This document shows positions 11,501 to 23,269 of a stretch of 64,000 nucleotides of DNA, piece after piece. Under the pieces are notes generated by a model. It was not told where the DNA came from. It ran no database searches and saw only the letters and a program-made list of their open reading frames with translations. Origin of the DNA: Micractinium sp. NFX-FRZ (taxonomy: Eukaryota > Chlorophyta > Trebouxiophyceae > Chlorellales > Chlorellaceae). Both the position numbers and the translations under genes were made by a program. Location of the stretch: contig JAPTJF010000063.1 in NCBI GenBank assembly GCA_029339195.1, positions 1 through 64,000 on the forward strand, in the 5' to 3' direction. Numbering within the stretch: the first letter of the stretch is position 1; the number at the start of each line of letters is the position of its first letter.

Positions 11501-13373
11501 AGGCCGGCCAGGCAGGCATGGCAACCTTCACGACGTGCACTGAGCAGACCACCGCCGACACGCTCATCTCAGTCATCTCTGCTGCCTCGCCAAACGCGCC
11601 GGCATGGGAGCTGACGTGCCGCGGGTGAGGGTTGTCACAGCAAGCGGGGCTCTTCAACAGCTAGATGTCGGTGCTTAGTCTGCGATGGCGTGTTGTGTGC
11701 ATGCTTCCATTGCCGGATTAATGCACCGGCATTTTCGCAAAGCCAGCCAGATAGCCAGTTGGCCAGCAGTTCAGTTGCCAAGGCAAAACACATGCGCAGG
11801 CACAAGGACATACCACATGTAGGCCGCAAAGTCGATCAGGGGAGCACACTCATATCCACACCGTTGGTAGCCACCTGCCTGTAGCAACAGTGCATCCGCC
11901 TCCCTGCCTGCAGAACGGCGGATGATGACGGCGACAGCTGTAGCTCTGGTGGATCTTCCAGCACCGTGACCATACCGGTCACCGTGGGTGCCTACTACTT
12001 TGTGGTGGTCGCGGACTATGACATTGGCTCCAGCCACTCCTTCAAGCTACAGGTCTCAGTGGCCACGTGAGTGACGCCGCCTGTGTGTGTTAGAGGCACC
12101 GGTTGCTGTGCTAAGGCGTGGCTGTGCAACTGCTGGCCCGGCGCACCGCCAGCAGTGCCAGCCTCTGCTTCCCGCTTGCACTGCCCTGCAAGGCATTGCC
12201 GGGTTCTGCTCTGCTCTGTTCTGCTGTGCAGCTGCTCAACTCGTGCCTTCTCAGCACTGATCTGGTTTGTACTGCTCTGCTTTCTTTAGGCTGCAGATGC
12301 CAGAGATGTCTGACGCTGCGCTCCTGATTCCCGTTGTCGATGGTGCACATGAGTGTACCGGAGCCTGGCTCCAGGCAACACATGTGCTGGGCAACGGCCC
12401 CCCAGCCTTGACAGGCGAAACTCCTGTCCACTGCCCCCACCCCTGCCCGACTTGCAGGCCGTCGCCCCCACCTCCGCCCACCCCTGCCGGCCTGGGAACT
12501 TATGCCAACCCCATTCTTATTGCGGCATTGCCTTATGCCAGCCAGGTCTACAGTGTGAGTGACATGGCACCTCACTAAGGACAGCGCAAAGGAGCAGCAT
12601 CCACAGCATATAGACGATATGCTAATGAATCGCCGAGACACCCGCATTGCCCCATGCCTCCCGCAGATGGAAGATGCCCACCCCAGCGTTGCTCCCCTAC
12701 CATGCGACTCAGTCGACTCATCCAAGAAGGGGTACCTGTTCATGTGGCAGGCCGGCCAGGCAGGCATGGCAACCTTCACCACGTGCACTGAGCAGACCAC
12801 CGCCGACACGCTCATCTCAGTCATCTCTGCTGCCTCGCCAAACGCGCCGGCATGGGAGCTGACGTGCCGCGGGTGAGGGTCGCCACGGGACAGCGGCAAC
12901 ACACGTGTTGCAGGGCAGTTGGGTAGCCGCTGCCAGAGCTTGGACAGCATGTGAATGCCTGCCTGCCTGCTGTGAAGCGCCTGGAGTGCATGCAGCTTCC
13001 TGCTCTCAAGCCCACTCAAGCTGCCGAAGCAATTGAGTTACCTTTGTGCATGTATACCTGCTGGCCGTGCCCGGCAGCTGCAGCCCACCAGCCACTCACA
13101 GCAGCAGTCAAAGAAAACTGGTGGCTGCAGTTAGCAGCGCATCACATCATGTGAGCATACCCTCCCCCGCCACCTGCTGCCTGTGAAACCGGGCGCCGCT
13201 GCCCTCCCGCCTGCAGGACCGCCGATGACGACGACAGCAGCTGCAGCTGGGGTGGCACGGCTAGCACCCTGGCCATCCAGGTCACCACGGGCACCTACTA
13301 CTACGTGGTGGTCGTGGACTACGACCCCGGGTCCACCAACCTCTTCAAGCTGAATGTCTCAGTGGCCACGTGA
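8559..13373 (+). CDS. Secreted SP-rich wall protein with two PPC-like domains
   Basis: Probable extracellular matrix or wall glycoprotein. Nine exons are phase-consistent: 8559-8652, 9634-9718, 9917-10288, 10388-11165, 11419-11624, 11914-12066, 12458-12554, 12667-12872, 13217-13373; about 715 aa. Exon 1 is a signal peptide (ARGLWRSLLLLAAVSSLLGA); the Met at 8571 or 8574 could also start. Exons 3 and 4 encode about 350 residues of SPPPP-type text, the classic substrate of prolyl hydroxylation and O-glycosylation. The C-terminal part is two copies of a beta domain, each split over three exons: an IDIAAVPYSSQVY or ILIAALPYASQVY start, a FMWQAGQAGMATFTTC centre, and a DDDSSCSWGG to GTYYYVVVVDYDPGS end. 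This order fits the bacterial PPC (pre-peptidase C-terminal) family, and the match is by pattern only. The final exon could splice at AC|GTGAGC instead of stopping at 13371-13373. Confidence 0.8.
8755..8945. repeat. Minisatellite of 15-base CAGCACCGGTGCCGG units
   Basis: About 12 copies of a 15-base unit with CAGCACCAGTGCCGG variants lie inside intron 1 of the SP-rich/PPC gene. Copy boundaries are blurred at both ends. Confidence 0.85.
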
Positions 13374-14089
13374 GCGCCTCTGCTAAGCGCCTGGGACCAG
13401 TGGTTAGTCTGTTGGGCACGCAACGTGCAGGGTGTCTCGGCACATCGTGCAGGTGACGTGCACCCCCATACCCAGCCCGCTGCAGTACGACATGTGTTTT
13501 CCTGCACGTCGTCCCGCTGGTCTTGCTCCCTTTTTGACCGCTGCTCCATGTCTTCAACCCGCCAATGGGTTGTGCCGTATCAAGGTAGTATGTGTTACGT
13601 GTGCACTACTAATAGAAGTGTCCATACTTTTTATATTAACACATGAATACTGTACAGTACAGTGCTCGCACCAGCGGTACGCAAGTGGACAGCCCAACAA
13701 AGTTAACAAAAGCAGTACCACAGGCCCATTGCAGACACTTTTAAGCGGCGAATCAAAACTTTGGGGTACCCTTGCTGCAGTTATCGAATCTGCTCCTCAG
13801 ATCCTTTGCCTGTCAAAAATGTGTGCTCCAGGGCTTGTCGCATACCTAGCTGGGCCGGGCAGCCAACCAGTGCGCATGCCAGGGCAGCTGTGAGGCGCCC
13901 GCCCTCCCCATTGGCTTTCCAGGTAGCTGGTTCGAAGGCATGCAATGCACGCAGCCGCCCTACTGTGTCCAAGCGGTGTTCGTTACAACTCCAATCCATT
14001 CCGGGCACTTCGGCGCTTTGCAACAATGACACTCCGCTTGCAGCTGTCAACCCACAATGCTTGCTGTGCCACAGTCGCCAAGGCTTGCC
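13374..14089. other. Convergent intergenic space
   Basis: This lies between the stop of the SP-rich/PPC gene (+) and the stop of the ALDH gene (-), so it should hold both 3' UTRs. A short palindromic stretch (ACTGTACAGTACAGT) occurs at about 13650. No gene is supported. Confidence 0.4.
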
Positions 14090-17000
14090 TCACTCCTCCT
14101 TGCTGCCATTGGCTGCCGCCGCCGCCTTCTTGGCGCCACCAAAGGGCAGGAAGCAGGAGATCAGGCTGGCCAGGCCCTTGGCGTTGCCTGCGCACAGAGG
14201 GTCATGTGTGAGGGGCAAGATGTGAGGCCGCGGCTACAGGCGGAACTCGTTTTGCCAAGCGCAGCACCAGCAGCACCAGCAGCCACCGACAGCTAAAGCG
14301 GCCGCCCTGCTGCCGCGCACCGCAGGCAGGCAATGCAAGGCCTGGCCTGCTGCCCTGGCAGGCAGCTGACGCCCATGCTAGGAGCACTGCCAAGCGCCCA
14401 CCACCCAGGCGCACACCATTGCTCCTCCAAGCCCAGGCACATATGCCCACCTGCCCAGCTGGGCGCGTAGAACATCCAGACCAGCGCCGACACAAAGTCG
14501 AATGCACGGTCGCCGACAGGGTACTGCAGCAGCGGCGGGATGGCAGTCTTGAAGGGCCAGCGGTCCTCGGCCACGGCCTGCAGCAGCGAGGGCGTTCAAG
14601 TGGCGGCCAAATGGCGGCAAGGTGAACAGGTTGGGCGCTGTTGCTGGGCGGGCACCGAGCTTCAGTACGGCAGCCAAACAAACCGCTCCTCCCATGCTGG
14701 CTCATACGCTGTGCCTTCCACCCAAGCAACCGCCCCAATGAAGCTGCACCTGCTGCGCTCATGCGGGACCATCCGCACTGTGTTGGCCCATCAGGCTGTG
14801 CCACGGGTATGCAATTCCCCTGCTGGCCCTCGCTGAAATCCCGGTGCCCCAAGCACCCTCTTACACCACCCCTCGCCTGCCCTGCACCACACAGAACGCC
14901 ACACACTCGCCCTACGCCGCACCTTGGGTATGCACATGCCCCGCAGTCCCTCGATGCCCGCAAAGCGGTCAAAGCCCGAGTGCTTGACGCCGCCAAAGGG
15001 CAGGGACTGGCACATGTAGGTGGTGGCAAAGTCGTTGATGCTGGTCATGCCCGCCTGTGGGTGGGAGGGCGGCAGGGGAGCGGGGAGGGCGAGGGTGGAA
15101 GGAGCAGGGAGAGGAGGCAGAATGGCAGGGATAGGGATGAGTGGGAGAGCACGGTGCAGGGGCCAGGATGTGCAGGGCAAGGGAGCGGGAAGAAGCAGCA
15201 GGGGCCCCATTTGCCATACTGCTGCCAGGCCTCACGATGCCCAGGCACACCCCCGCGCACTGCGCCACTCGGAAGCCCCGCGCACTCCATCCGCCGCCGC
15301 TGGACACCCCAGAAACAGGCTGAACACCCCGACCCCGCTTGGAATGCCTCCAACCAGTGTGTCAAGCGCACCTCCAGGCGCTGGCCGATGGCGCGCGCCC
15401 GCCGCCGGCTGCCGCTGAACACGGAGCTGCCCAGGCCAAAGGGGCAGTCGTTGGCGATGGCCACCGCCTCGTCGTCCTTGGAGAACTTGACCACTGCAGG
15501 GGGGGCAATGTGCGCACTGGTTGGATTCACAGATGACCAGAAGAACGTGCTTGGCTTTATGGCAATATTGATTGTGAGTGGGGAGGGGAGAGGGTGCCCC
15601 CACGTTACAGGAAGTGCGGCAGGCACCCAGAGTTCCTGCAAGCCATGCTGCCCACGCTTTCCCGCCTGCCAGCAGTGCTGCCCTACTCCAGGCACCCGCC
15701 ATCACTGGGACCAAACACCTCAAGTGATACAACAGTCACCCGCCATCAACTGGGACCAAACGCCTCAGTTAATACAACAGTCACCCGCCATCAACTGGGA
15801 CCAAGCAACTCCTGCCGGAGCACTTCAGCCCCAAACCAAAGCCAAGGTGCCAGGAGACAAGAAAGCCTACCCGCCATGACGGGGCCAAACACCTCCTCCT
15901 GCCAGATGCGCATCGCCGGGGTGACATCAGTCACAACGGTGGGCGGGTAGAACTGGGAGGGGGAGGCCCCGCCAGAGCGCCGCGACGGCAGCTTGCCACC
16001 TGCCAGCACCTGCAGTGCGGGGGGAGACGGGTGCAGGGCGAGGAGGAGGGGAGGTGAGCAGGAGTGGCGGCAGCGCAGTAGGGGGTGAACTGGGGGAGGG
16101 TGCCAGCAGGGCAGCACCTTCCTGAGAAGAAAGAACAGGGCGTGTGGACGGGCGAGCGGGGTGCCTGTCACCCCACCCACATCACCCTGCCGAGGCCCCG
16201 TCCCAGCACTGCCAAGCAGGTCTTTCTCATGCGCCGGCGGCATGCACGTGGCCCCGCAGTTCACCCTTCCCCTGAGGAGCCACCCACCTTGGCGCCCTTC
16301 TTCACAGCGTCGTCAATCAGCTCCTGCACCTTCTCCGCCGCCCCCGGCATGCACATGGCCCCGCAGTCCACCATCTCCTCGCCGCTGGCGGCGCCCTGGC
16401 GCAGGCGGGAGGTGGTCTCGGCGGCGCGCCTGCAGGCAGGGGTGCGGGGCGGGAGGGGAGGTGAAGGGCAGGGCATGGCGGGGCAGTGCAGTGCAGGGAG
16501 GGCGTGTGAAGTCCAGGGGGAGTGGGGAAGGCACGCGGGGAGGGTGCAAAGAGAGAGTCCCACAACAGTGCTCATCTCACAAACGCGCGTCATAAACCGC
16601 CGCTCCTGCACAATGGTGCACTGTGCACCCATTGGTCTGCTAACAATACGCCCCAGAGGGAAGAGGACGAACAGCCGCCTCACCTCACAAACTCGCCATA
16701 CACACGCTCCTGCACAATGAAGCGCTCCGCCCCCGCGCAGTTCTGGCCGCACGACTGGAAGGCGCCGCGCAGCGCGGTGGGCAGCACCTGTGCGCGGGTG
16801 GGGGAGGGCGGGCGGGGAGGGCGGGCGAGCGGTCACGGGGATCTCACGGGCGAGGAGGCGTGCAGCGGCTGGGCACCAGCAGTGGCAGCACCGCCCCCTC
16901 CAACTGTCCGCCGGTCCCGCTGCTGGCAGCATGTCCCGCCCCTAGCAGTATGCGCTGCCTGTGCTAATGAAAGCACACCTGATCCAGGTCGGCGTCGTCG

Positions 17001-20000
17001 CACACGATGAAGGCGTCCTTGCCGCCCAGCTCCAGCACCACGGGGGTCAGGTTCTGGGCAGCTGCCTCCATGACCTGGCGACGCGAGGGAATGGGGCCAG
17101 GGAGGGGAGGGGAGATGAGGGGAGGAATGAGGAAGGGCAGGTGAACCGACAGTTGAGAGAGGGAGGTGAGCAACTGTGAGGCAGCTGCCTCCCTGGCCTG
17201 GCAAATCACAAGGACTACACAACAATGCCCTTTGCGGACGCATCTCAACCTCGTCTCAACCCCCGCCCTCCGCATCCGCTCCCACACATGAGAGAACATG
17301 CAGCAGTTATTCTCCGTACCCTGTGCCCAATCTGAGGTGGGCCCCACTATGGCAGCCGGACACGTGCCAACGCGCATGCACACGCACACGCGCACGCGCA
17401 CGCGCACACATGCACACGCACACAACCCCGCCCTCCCCACCCCACCTTGCGCCCGATCTGGGTGGACCCCACAAAGATGAGCTTGCCGACGTCCGGGGAG
17501 GTGACCAGCGCGTGGCCCGCCTCGCCGTAGCCCGTCACAATCTGCTTGGAGGAAGGCAAGGGGCAGCAACAAGTGACAAGAAGACTCAAGTTGAGAAGCA
17601 GCGGCACAGGAGAGGTGGCCGGCGCACGAACCGCCTTGGACATCGCCCGCCAGCAAGAGGGATGCAGCAGGGGCGGTGCAGCAGGGGCGGTGGGGCCACC
17701 AGCGCCAGCCTTGTTGTGCTGCAGTGCAAGCACATAAGGTGCTGGTGCACGTATCCCAGCAGGTGCTCATGCCCAGCACGCACTTGCTCACCAAGTCAGC
17801 AAGCGGGACCCTCTCATACACACACCCAGGCGATCATTCAAACACAGGCACAGACGGCCCACCTTTCCTCTCGTCTAATTATAAAACCACCGCCTCACAG
17901 GCCGTCAATCAAACACAGGCAGAGAAGGTGAAGCTTCCCTCCTCTCTCATAATCAGGCCACCGCCCTACCTGCACCAGGTCTGCCGGGGCGCCCGCCGCT
18001 GCCAGCGCCGCATCAATGATGCGCTTGTAGTAGAGGGCGGACCAGGAGGCGTGCTCAGACACCTGGAACAACATCAGAGGGTGAGCAGGTTGTTTGCACA
18101 GGTGCGCGGCACCAGGGTGGCAGCCGACAAGGGCAGAGAGCCACTGCGTGCCCACCCTCTCAAACCTGCTGTCGCCGCCCCGACCCCAGCCACAACGACG
18201 CACACTGCTGCACACACACGCAGCACGGACTAGCTGCACCTCAACGGCGACATCAGCAGGGTGGCAGCGGGCATCAACACGGTGGCAGCGGGCAAGAGCA
18301 ATTCTGTTACGACCCTGCCTGCCCATCACTTCAACCCTGCCGCTGCCGCCCCCACCCCACCCACAGTCAGGGCCAAACACACACACCAACACACACCCAC
18401 GCGCTACCCCCCCACACCTTGATGACGATTGCGTTGCCCGCAAACAGGGCGGCGGTGAGCGGGTTGAAGATGTTGTGGAAGGGGTAGTTCCAGGGCACGA
18501 TGGCGCCCACCACGCCAATGGGCACGTACTCGACACGCGCGTGCTTGTAGAACATCTGCGTGACCAGAGGTGGGGAGGGGGGCATACAAGGGAGACGAGG
18601 CATAAGCGGGTGGGGGAGAGCAGGACGTGCGTGTACAACATGTGTGTGTTCAGAGGTGGGCGGGGGAGCCTGGGAGGGAGGAGGGGTGGGTGGGAAGGGG
18701 ACAGGAGGAGGAGTACGGCATTGAGCAACACCTGCGGGGCACCCCTCCACCTGCCCCTACTCGCCATGGCGCCAGCGCACATCTTCTCAGACCGTGCAGG
18801 TGCTGCTTGCCCTGCTGGCACAGCCAGCAAACCTCCCCGCAGCTCACCCCTCGCCCCCCGCCCTCGCCTGTTGCTGTCCCGCAGGCAGGCAGGCACCCGC
18901 ACCTCCCCTCGGCGGCCCCTGCCTCCTTTGGACATCACTGCACCAGCCTGCACCCCACCGCAACACTCACACTTTGCCCCCACCTGCCGCACTCACCATG
19001 ATGCCGGCTGCCCGCGCCCCACGCTGTATGCGCCCCTAGCCCGTCTCCCTACAAGAAAGCTCCCGTACTCTCTGCGCCACCTGCCCATGGTGCCCCCACC
19101 CACCATGGTGCCGGCCGACCGCGTCTCGGGCCGCAGGTGCTGCTCGCCCTGCTGGCAGAGCCACCATATCTTCTCGCACGTCACAATCACCTCCCCAAAG
19201 GCGGCGTCCACCAGCGGCTTGCCAGAGTCGATGGCAGACACCCTGCATGGGTGGTGATGGGGAGGGGTGCAGGGGTTGGTGGATGAGAGGGTTGGCAACC
19301 GACTCCCCACAAAGGCGGCGGCGACCCAGCGGCTTGCCAGAGTCGATGGCAGAGGCCCTGTTGGGACAAAGACGTGTGAAACAGGAGGGAGTGGGCTGGA
19401 GTGTTTCTTCGTTATGAGAGGCAACGATCAACTACAGCCTCACGCCCAACACCCCACCCACCTTGTGCCTTTGCATATATCAAGGCCTTCCCAGCGGCAG
19501 ATCTCCTCCTGGTCCATCAACAATGACGTGAGGATGATGTGCCTCTCCCTTGCCACCCCACCCACCTTGTGCCTTTTCACATATCAACCCCACCGGCAGA
19601 CCTCCTCTGGGTCCTCTTCACAGCACAAACTCTATCCCTTACCAATCAAGCCCCTCTCGCCGGCAGATCTCCCCCTGGTTCTCCACAACAAAACCTGGAG
19701 GTGATGCGCCTCACACTAAACACCCCACAGCGTACGTATGTTTGCAGACCATCCGCCCACCAAGACTGCCCTTCAGTGCCATGCTTTCTCACCGGCAAAT
19801 CTCCTCCTGGTTCTCCACAACACAAGTCATCCCGACCAAGCCCTCCTCGCCGGCAGATCTGCCCCTGCTTCCCAACAATACAAGTCATCCCGTCGTTATC
19901 AACCAGGCCCTCCTCACCGGCAGATTTCCCCCTGGTTCTCCACAATGAACTTGAGGATGATGCGCAGCAGCAGGCGGCGCTGCGCGTAGCTGCTGCGCCG

Positions 20001-20828
20001 CCAGTGCTCGCCCGCCTCCTTGGCGCGCGCCACCAGCTCCCGCACCTGGGTCAAGGAAAACAGGTGCCAAGGGTGGTCGGTTAGGACAGAGACGCGGTCG
20101 CCTGTGTGATGCAACACACGCCAAGGCTGGTCCGTCACTGCAGGGTTGGTCTCAAGCGGAGGGGTGGGGGATCCCCCTCCCTGTCTCCAGCAAGAGGCTA
20201 AAAACACAGTGGGATGCATGCCTCCCTGCCCACCTGGTCTGCTGACATGGCAGGCGCATACCCCAGCAGCTCCTGGGTGCCCGGGTCCAGGCAGGGGATC
20301 ATGTTCTTGGCAGCGGTCTTGCGCGGGGACCGGCGCGGGCTGCCGGGCGCAGACTCGCCTGCGGGGGCGGCACGGGCACGGGCACGGGCACGGGCAGCGG
20401 TAAAGTGGGCCGTAGCGGGGTGCGACAGTGCTGGAGTAGCAACCTGAGTATCCCGCGCTTGAGGGGCCAGCGGGGGGCCCCAGCCACCGGCGCGTTGCCA
20501 ACTTCAGCAGGCGGCGGCGCACCGCAGGTGGCGGCAGGTGGTCGGCGGCACACCGCTCGTGTTGATCCACTCCCACCTCAGTGCATTGCGTTCCGGATGA
20601 TCACGGGTGGCGTCGCAGCAGCATTAACGCAAAATTGAGCCAAAGTGCCGCTGCCACCCCACCCGAAATTGGCTCCACGGTGATCGACGGCACCCGCTGC
20701 CCCATCAGCTTGGTGATCAGCAGTGCTACCAGCAGAGCGCCACAGACGGCGCCCACGAGCAGAGGAGTTTGAGCGGCAGCGTGAGCCGCAGCAAGGACCG
20801 CCGCCCAGGCGCTGCAGGGATCCCCCAT
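14090..20828 (-). CDS. ALDH22A1-like: Aldehyde dehydrogenase, ALDH22A1-like, membrane-anchored
   Basis: NAD(P)-dependent oxidation of aldehydes; plant ALDH22 is a single-copy, N-terminally anchored branch. Fifteen exons are phase-consistent: 20828-20663, 20358-20234, 20045-19918, 19242-19104, 18555-18418, 18062-17970, 17541-17446, 17074-16979, 16787-16684, 16429-16288, 16009-15871, 15493-15372, 15054-14923, 14577-14451, 14187-14090; 614 aa, close to the plant length. The N-terminus has a hydrophobic segment ([19 protein letters not shown]). Family motifs seen: [36 protein letters not shown] with the general-base Glu, [12 protein letters not shown] with the catalytic Cys, [12 protein letters not shown] and [12 protein letters not shown]. 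It starts 199 bp from the divergent AT-hook gene. Most introns contain decayed copies of neighbouring exon edges. An upstream in-frame Met at 20891 is possible. Confidence 0.93.
15697..15812. repeat. Three tandem copies of the ALDH exon-11 donor edge
   Basis: A unit of about 45 bases repeats three times. Each copy holds CCCGCCAT-CAACTGGGACC or a close variant followed by AAACGCCTC. This matches the 3' edge and donor of ALDH exon 11 (15871-15900: CCGCCATGACGGGGCC then AAACACCTCC on the + strand). It lies in the intron directly downstream of that donor. Confidence 0.7.
19493..19950. repeat. Array of six copies of the ALDH exon-3 donor edge
   Basis: The genuine exon 3 end (minus strand ENQGEICR then GTGAGG) covers about 19918-19950. 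On the + strand it reads CCGGCAGATTTCCCCCTGGT, then TCTCCACAATGAACTTGAGG. Decayed copies start near 19852, 19792, 19661, 19591 and 19493. The outermost also retains the AATGACGTGAGGATGATG part, so copies extend up to about 48 bases into the exon. Confidence 0.75.
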
Positions 20829-21027
20829 TGTGAAAGCAGCTCTTCGGGAGCACCGATTGGCGGATGGGGGTGGCAGGGTGTGAATTGGCACAGAGGGGCC
20901 TGCGGTTCATGCAGCTGCTGTGCTGTACTCACCGCATGCCAGGGTTGTTGGCCTTCTGCTTGTTGTTTATTGACAATTGCATGCAATTCGAAGGCCTATA
21001 TGGGTCGCTGACCCGCGGCAGCTTGCG
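20829..21027. promoter_or_regulatory. Shared divergent promoter, ALDH22 and AT-hook genes
   Basis: The two start codons are 199 bp apart in opposite orientation, so both promoters must overlap here. No TATA box is obvious. Confidence 0.5.
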
Positions 21028-22000
21028 ATGCAACAAGAGTCGCAACAGCAGCCTTCACCAGCAAGCGCGCAGGGCACGCCGCAAGGGTGGGTGTGCGTCT
21101 GCAGTCGATCATCATGCTCACTGCGTGTGGCCGGGCCGCCGAAACAGGAAGCAGGGTGCCGGAAGAGCCCAGTCCAGTGCAACACGCCTGAGCAGCTCTC
21201 AGCGGCATGTGGGACGCGGTGAAGCTGATAACCCCTCATATTCCCCACATTCAAAGCCTGACGGGGTGGCCGACGCCATCGAGTTCCTGTGCGGGACAGC
21301 TGGGTGCCTGTTGCTGTTGTGGCGGGTGGGCGGTGGGTGGGCCCGTCGCACGTCGGCTGTGCCCCTGCACTCGTGTCGACCGCTCACCCCTACTGCCTTT
21401 GCAGCAGAGTCGCGCCCAGGAAGCGGGGGCGACCCAGGAAGCACCCCTTGCCGGAGCAGCAGCAGCTGCAGCAACAGCAGCAGTCACCGCAGCAGCAGCA
21501 GCAGGTGCCGCCAGGCGCGGTGCCTCCCGACTGGCAGGCAGCCGTGGCAGAGGCGGCGACACCTGTGCGCAGGAAGCGAGGGCGGCCGCGCAAGCACCCT
21601 CTGCCCCCGCCTGCCACGCCCACCGCAGGCACACATGCTGCGGTGGCCGCAACACCAGCTGAGGGGGAAGCGGACGGATTAGCTACGGCCGCCGACGCAG
21701 CAGCGGCAGCAGCAGCAGCAGCAGGAGACGTTGAGCCGCAGGCACATGCAGCCGCAGGTGAGTGCCGCAGCGTAGCCATGCTGGCGCGCAGTGACCAGCA
21801 GGGCAGCCCAGGCGACTGCCCTTGTGTAGAGGAGGAAAGGACCTGCTGATGTCAGTATCGACAATACACTTGGGGGTTGCCAGCTTGCAGCCAGTCATCC
21901 CTTCCTCCCGATGCTCACACCTGACGACTGTGGTGCTGCAGGCAGCGGCGTGCCGCCAGCAAGTGCAGCCGTGCCTGCGCTGCCAGTGTCGCCCGCAGGC

Positions 22001-22033
<33 letters not shown>

Positions 22034-22294
22034 CGTGTGATGGCGGCGGTGTTCACACACGCTGCCTTGACCACCCAACCCGCAGCAGCAGCTGCTTCAA
22101 TAGTACCAGCAAGAGGAGAGTCTGCAGCACCTGCGGCAGCAGCAGGCTTGGGTTGGGTGAAGACGGAGGCTGGGACGCCAGGCGGCACTACTCACGCCTC
22201 GGATCCTGCTCCCGCCCACTCACGCACAGCACGCAGCAGCAGCCGCAACCGCCGCAAGCGTGGCACGCCCACGTCAGCGCCGCCCTCCGGCTGA
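21028..22294 (+). CDS. AT-hook DNA-binding protein
   Basis: Likely nuclear, binding the minor groove of AT-rich DNA. Three exons are phase-consistent: 21028-21086, 21405-21757 and 21942-22294; 254 aa. Two canonical AT-hooks are seen in exon 2, APRKRGRPRKHPLP and VRRKRGRPRKHPLP, about 40 residues apart with a Gln-rich linker between them. A third, degenerate basic motif (RNRRKRGTP) is near the C-terminus. The rest is low-complexity Ala/Pro/Gln, partly encoded by GCA and CAG runs. There is no PPC/DUF296 domain of the plant AHL type, so this is a simple HMGA-like protein. It is head-to-head with the ALDH22 gene. In a genome this GC-rich, its targets would be unusually sparse. Confidence 0.75.
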
Positions 22295-23269
22295 AGCTCT
22301 GCGGCGTGCATATTGGCAGGGCCGGCCTCTTGATGCACACCTTGTCGCTTGCTGCAGGTCTCAACAAGTGCACGTCTCTTCTTCCCATATCTAACAAGCA
22401 CTCCTGCCAGCCATTTCTTGTGACCCGCTGCCATGCACAGCCTCTGTCCCTCCCAAATGCCAGTGTACGCACCCTCCTCAAGCAGCCTTTGCCCCAGTGT
22501 AGCCTCTGCTCTTTACCCCACCTGCCCCATCCTTCCTGCCTTCTGTAGCTCCCGCCCCTGCCCCGCCGCCACCTCGCGGCAACCTGTCCGCCCATTGCCC
22601 CTACTGCCCCCTAACTCCCCAGCGTCCCTTGCCCTCCAACCGAACCTGCAACCCTGCTCCCGCGATTCCCTTCACCAGAGTGCCCCTCTGGCCTCATCCT
22701 CTCGTCATTTTTCGGGCCCCTTGGGCCAGCGGGGCTCGGTCTCCCCCCACTCTCAATGCCACGCATTGTGGCTGCACTCCCTCACCACTCCCTTTGGATT
22801 CCTAAGCATTTGCCCACATGACCCCATTCATCCGCGATCCCTGTACATTGCGTTCGGCATCCTCCTGCTTCTCCCCCTGCCGTCCTCGTCCCCAACCGCC
22901 AGACTGCCCCTGCTGCCTCGCACACGTCTCCTGCACACCTGACTCCTTTTTCGAAAGACGGACATTTGCCTTCCACATTCATCTGACCATCGTTTTAGTA
23001 GTGTCAAGCTTACAAGTACAAGTGCGCGGGCATGGAGGAGGGCCGGCACAGAGACGGGGGTGCAGCGTTGCTGGGTGTGCATGGCACCCAGTCCAGCGCG
23101 CCGCTGCTACCAAGAGGTCAGTAATTCCGTGTGGTGCAAATACAGGGGCGGGGCGGGGCCCAACAGGGGCCCTCCAGCAGCTTGCAGGTCAAACCAAGCG
23201 CAGGTGTGTGTTTCAGCTCTGCATTGCCTTGCTGGAGATCTCTACAATGATCAAGTAGCCAAGCGTAAG
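22295..23269. other. Convergent intergenic space
   Basis: This is the tail-to-tail interval between the AT-hook gene (+) and the CMC1-like gene (-), rich in C/T runs on the + strand. It should hold both 3' UTRs. No coding exon could be supported. Confidence 0.45.

Noticed and set aside
13925..13945. GGTTCGAA resembling a tRNA T-loop
   Set aside because: No matching acceptor, D or anticodon stems could be drawn around it.
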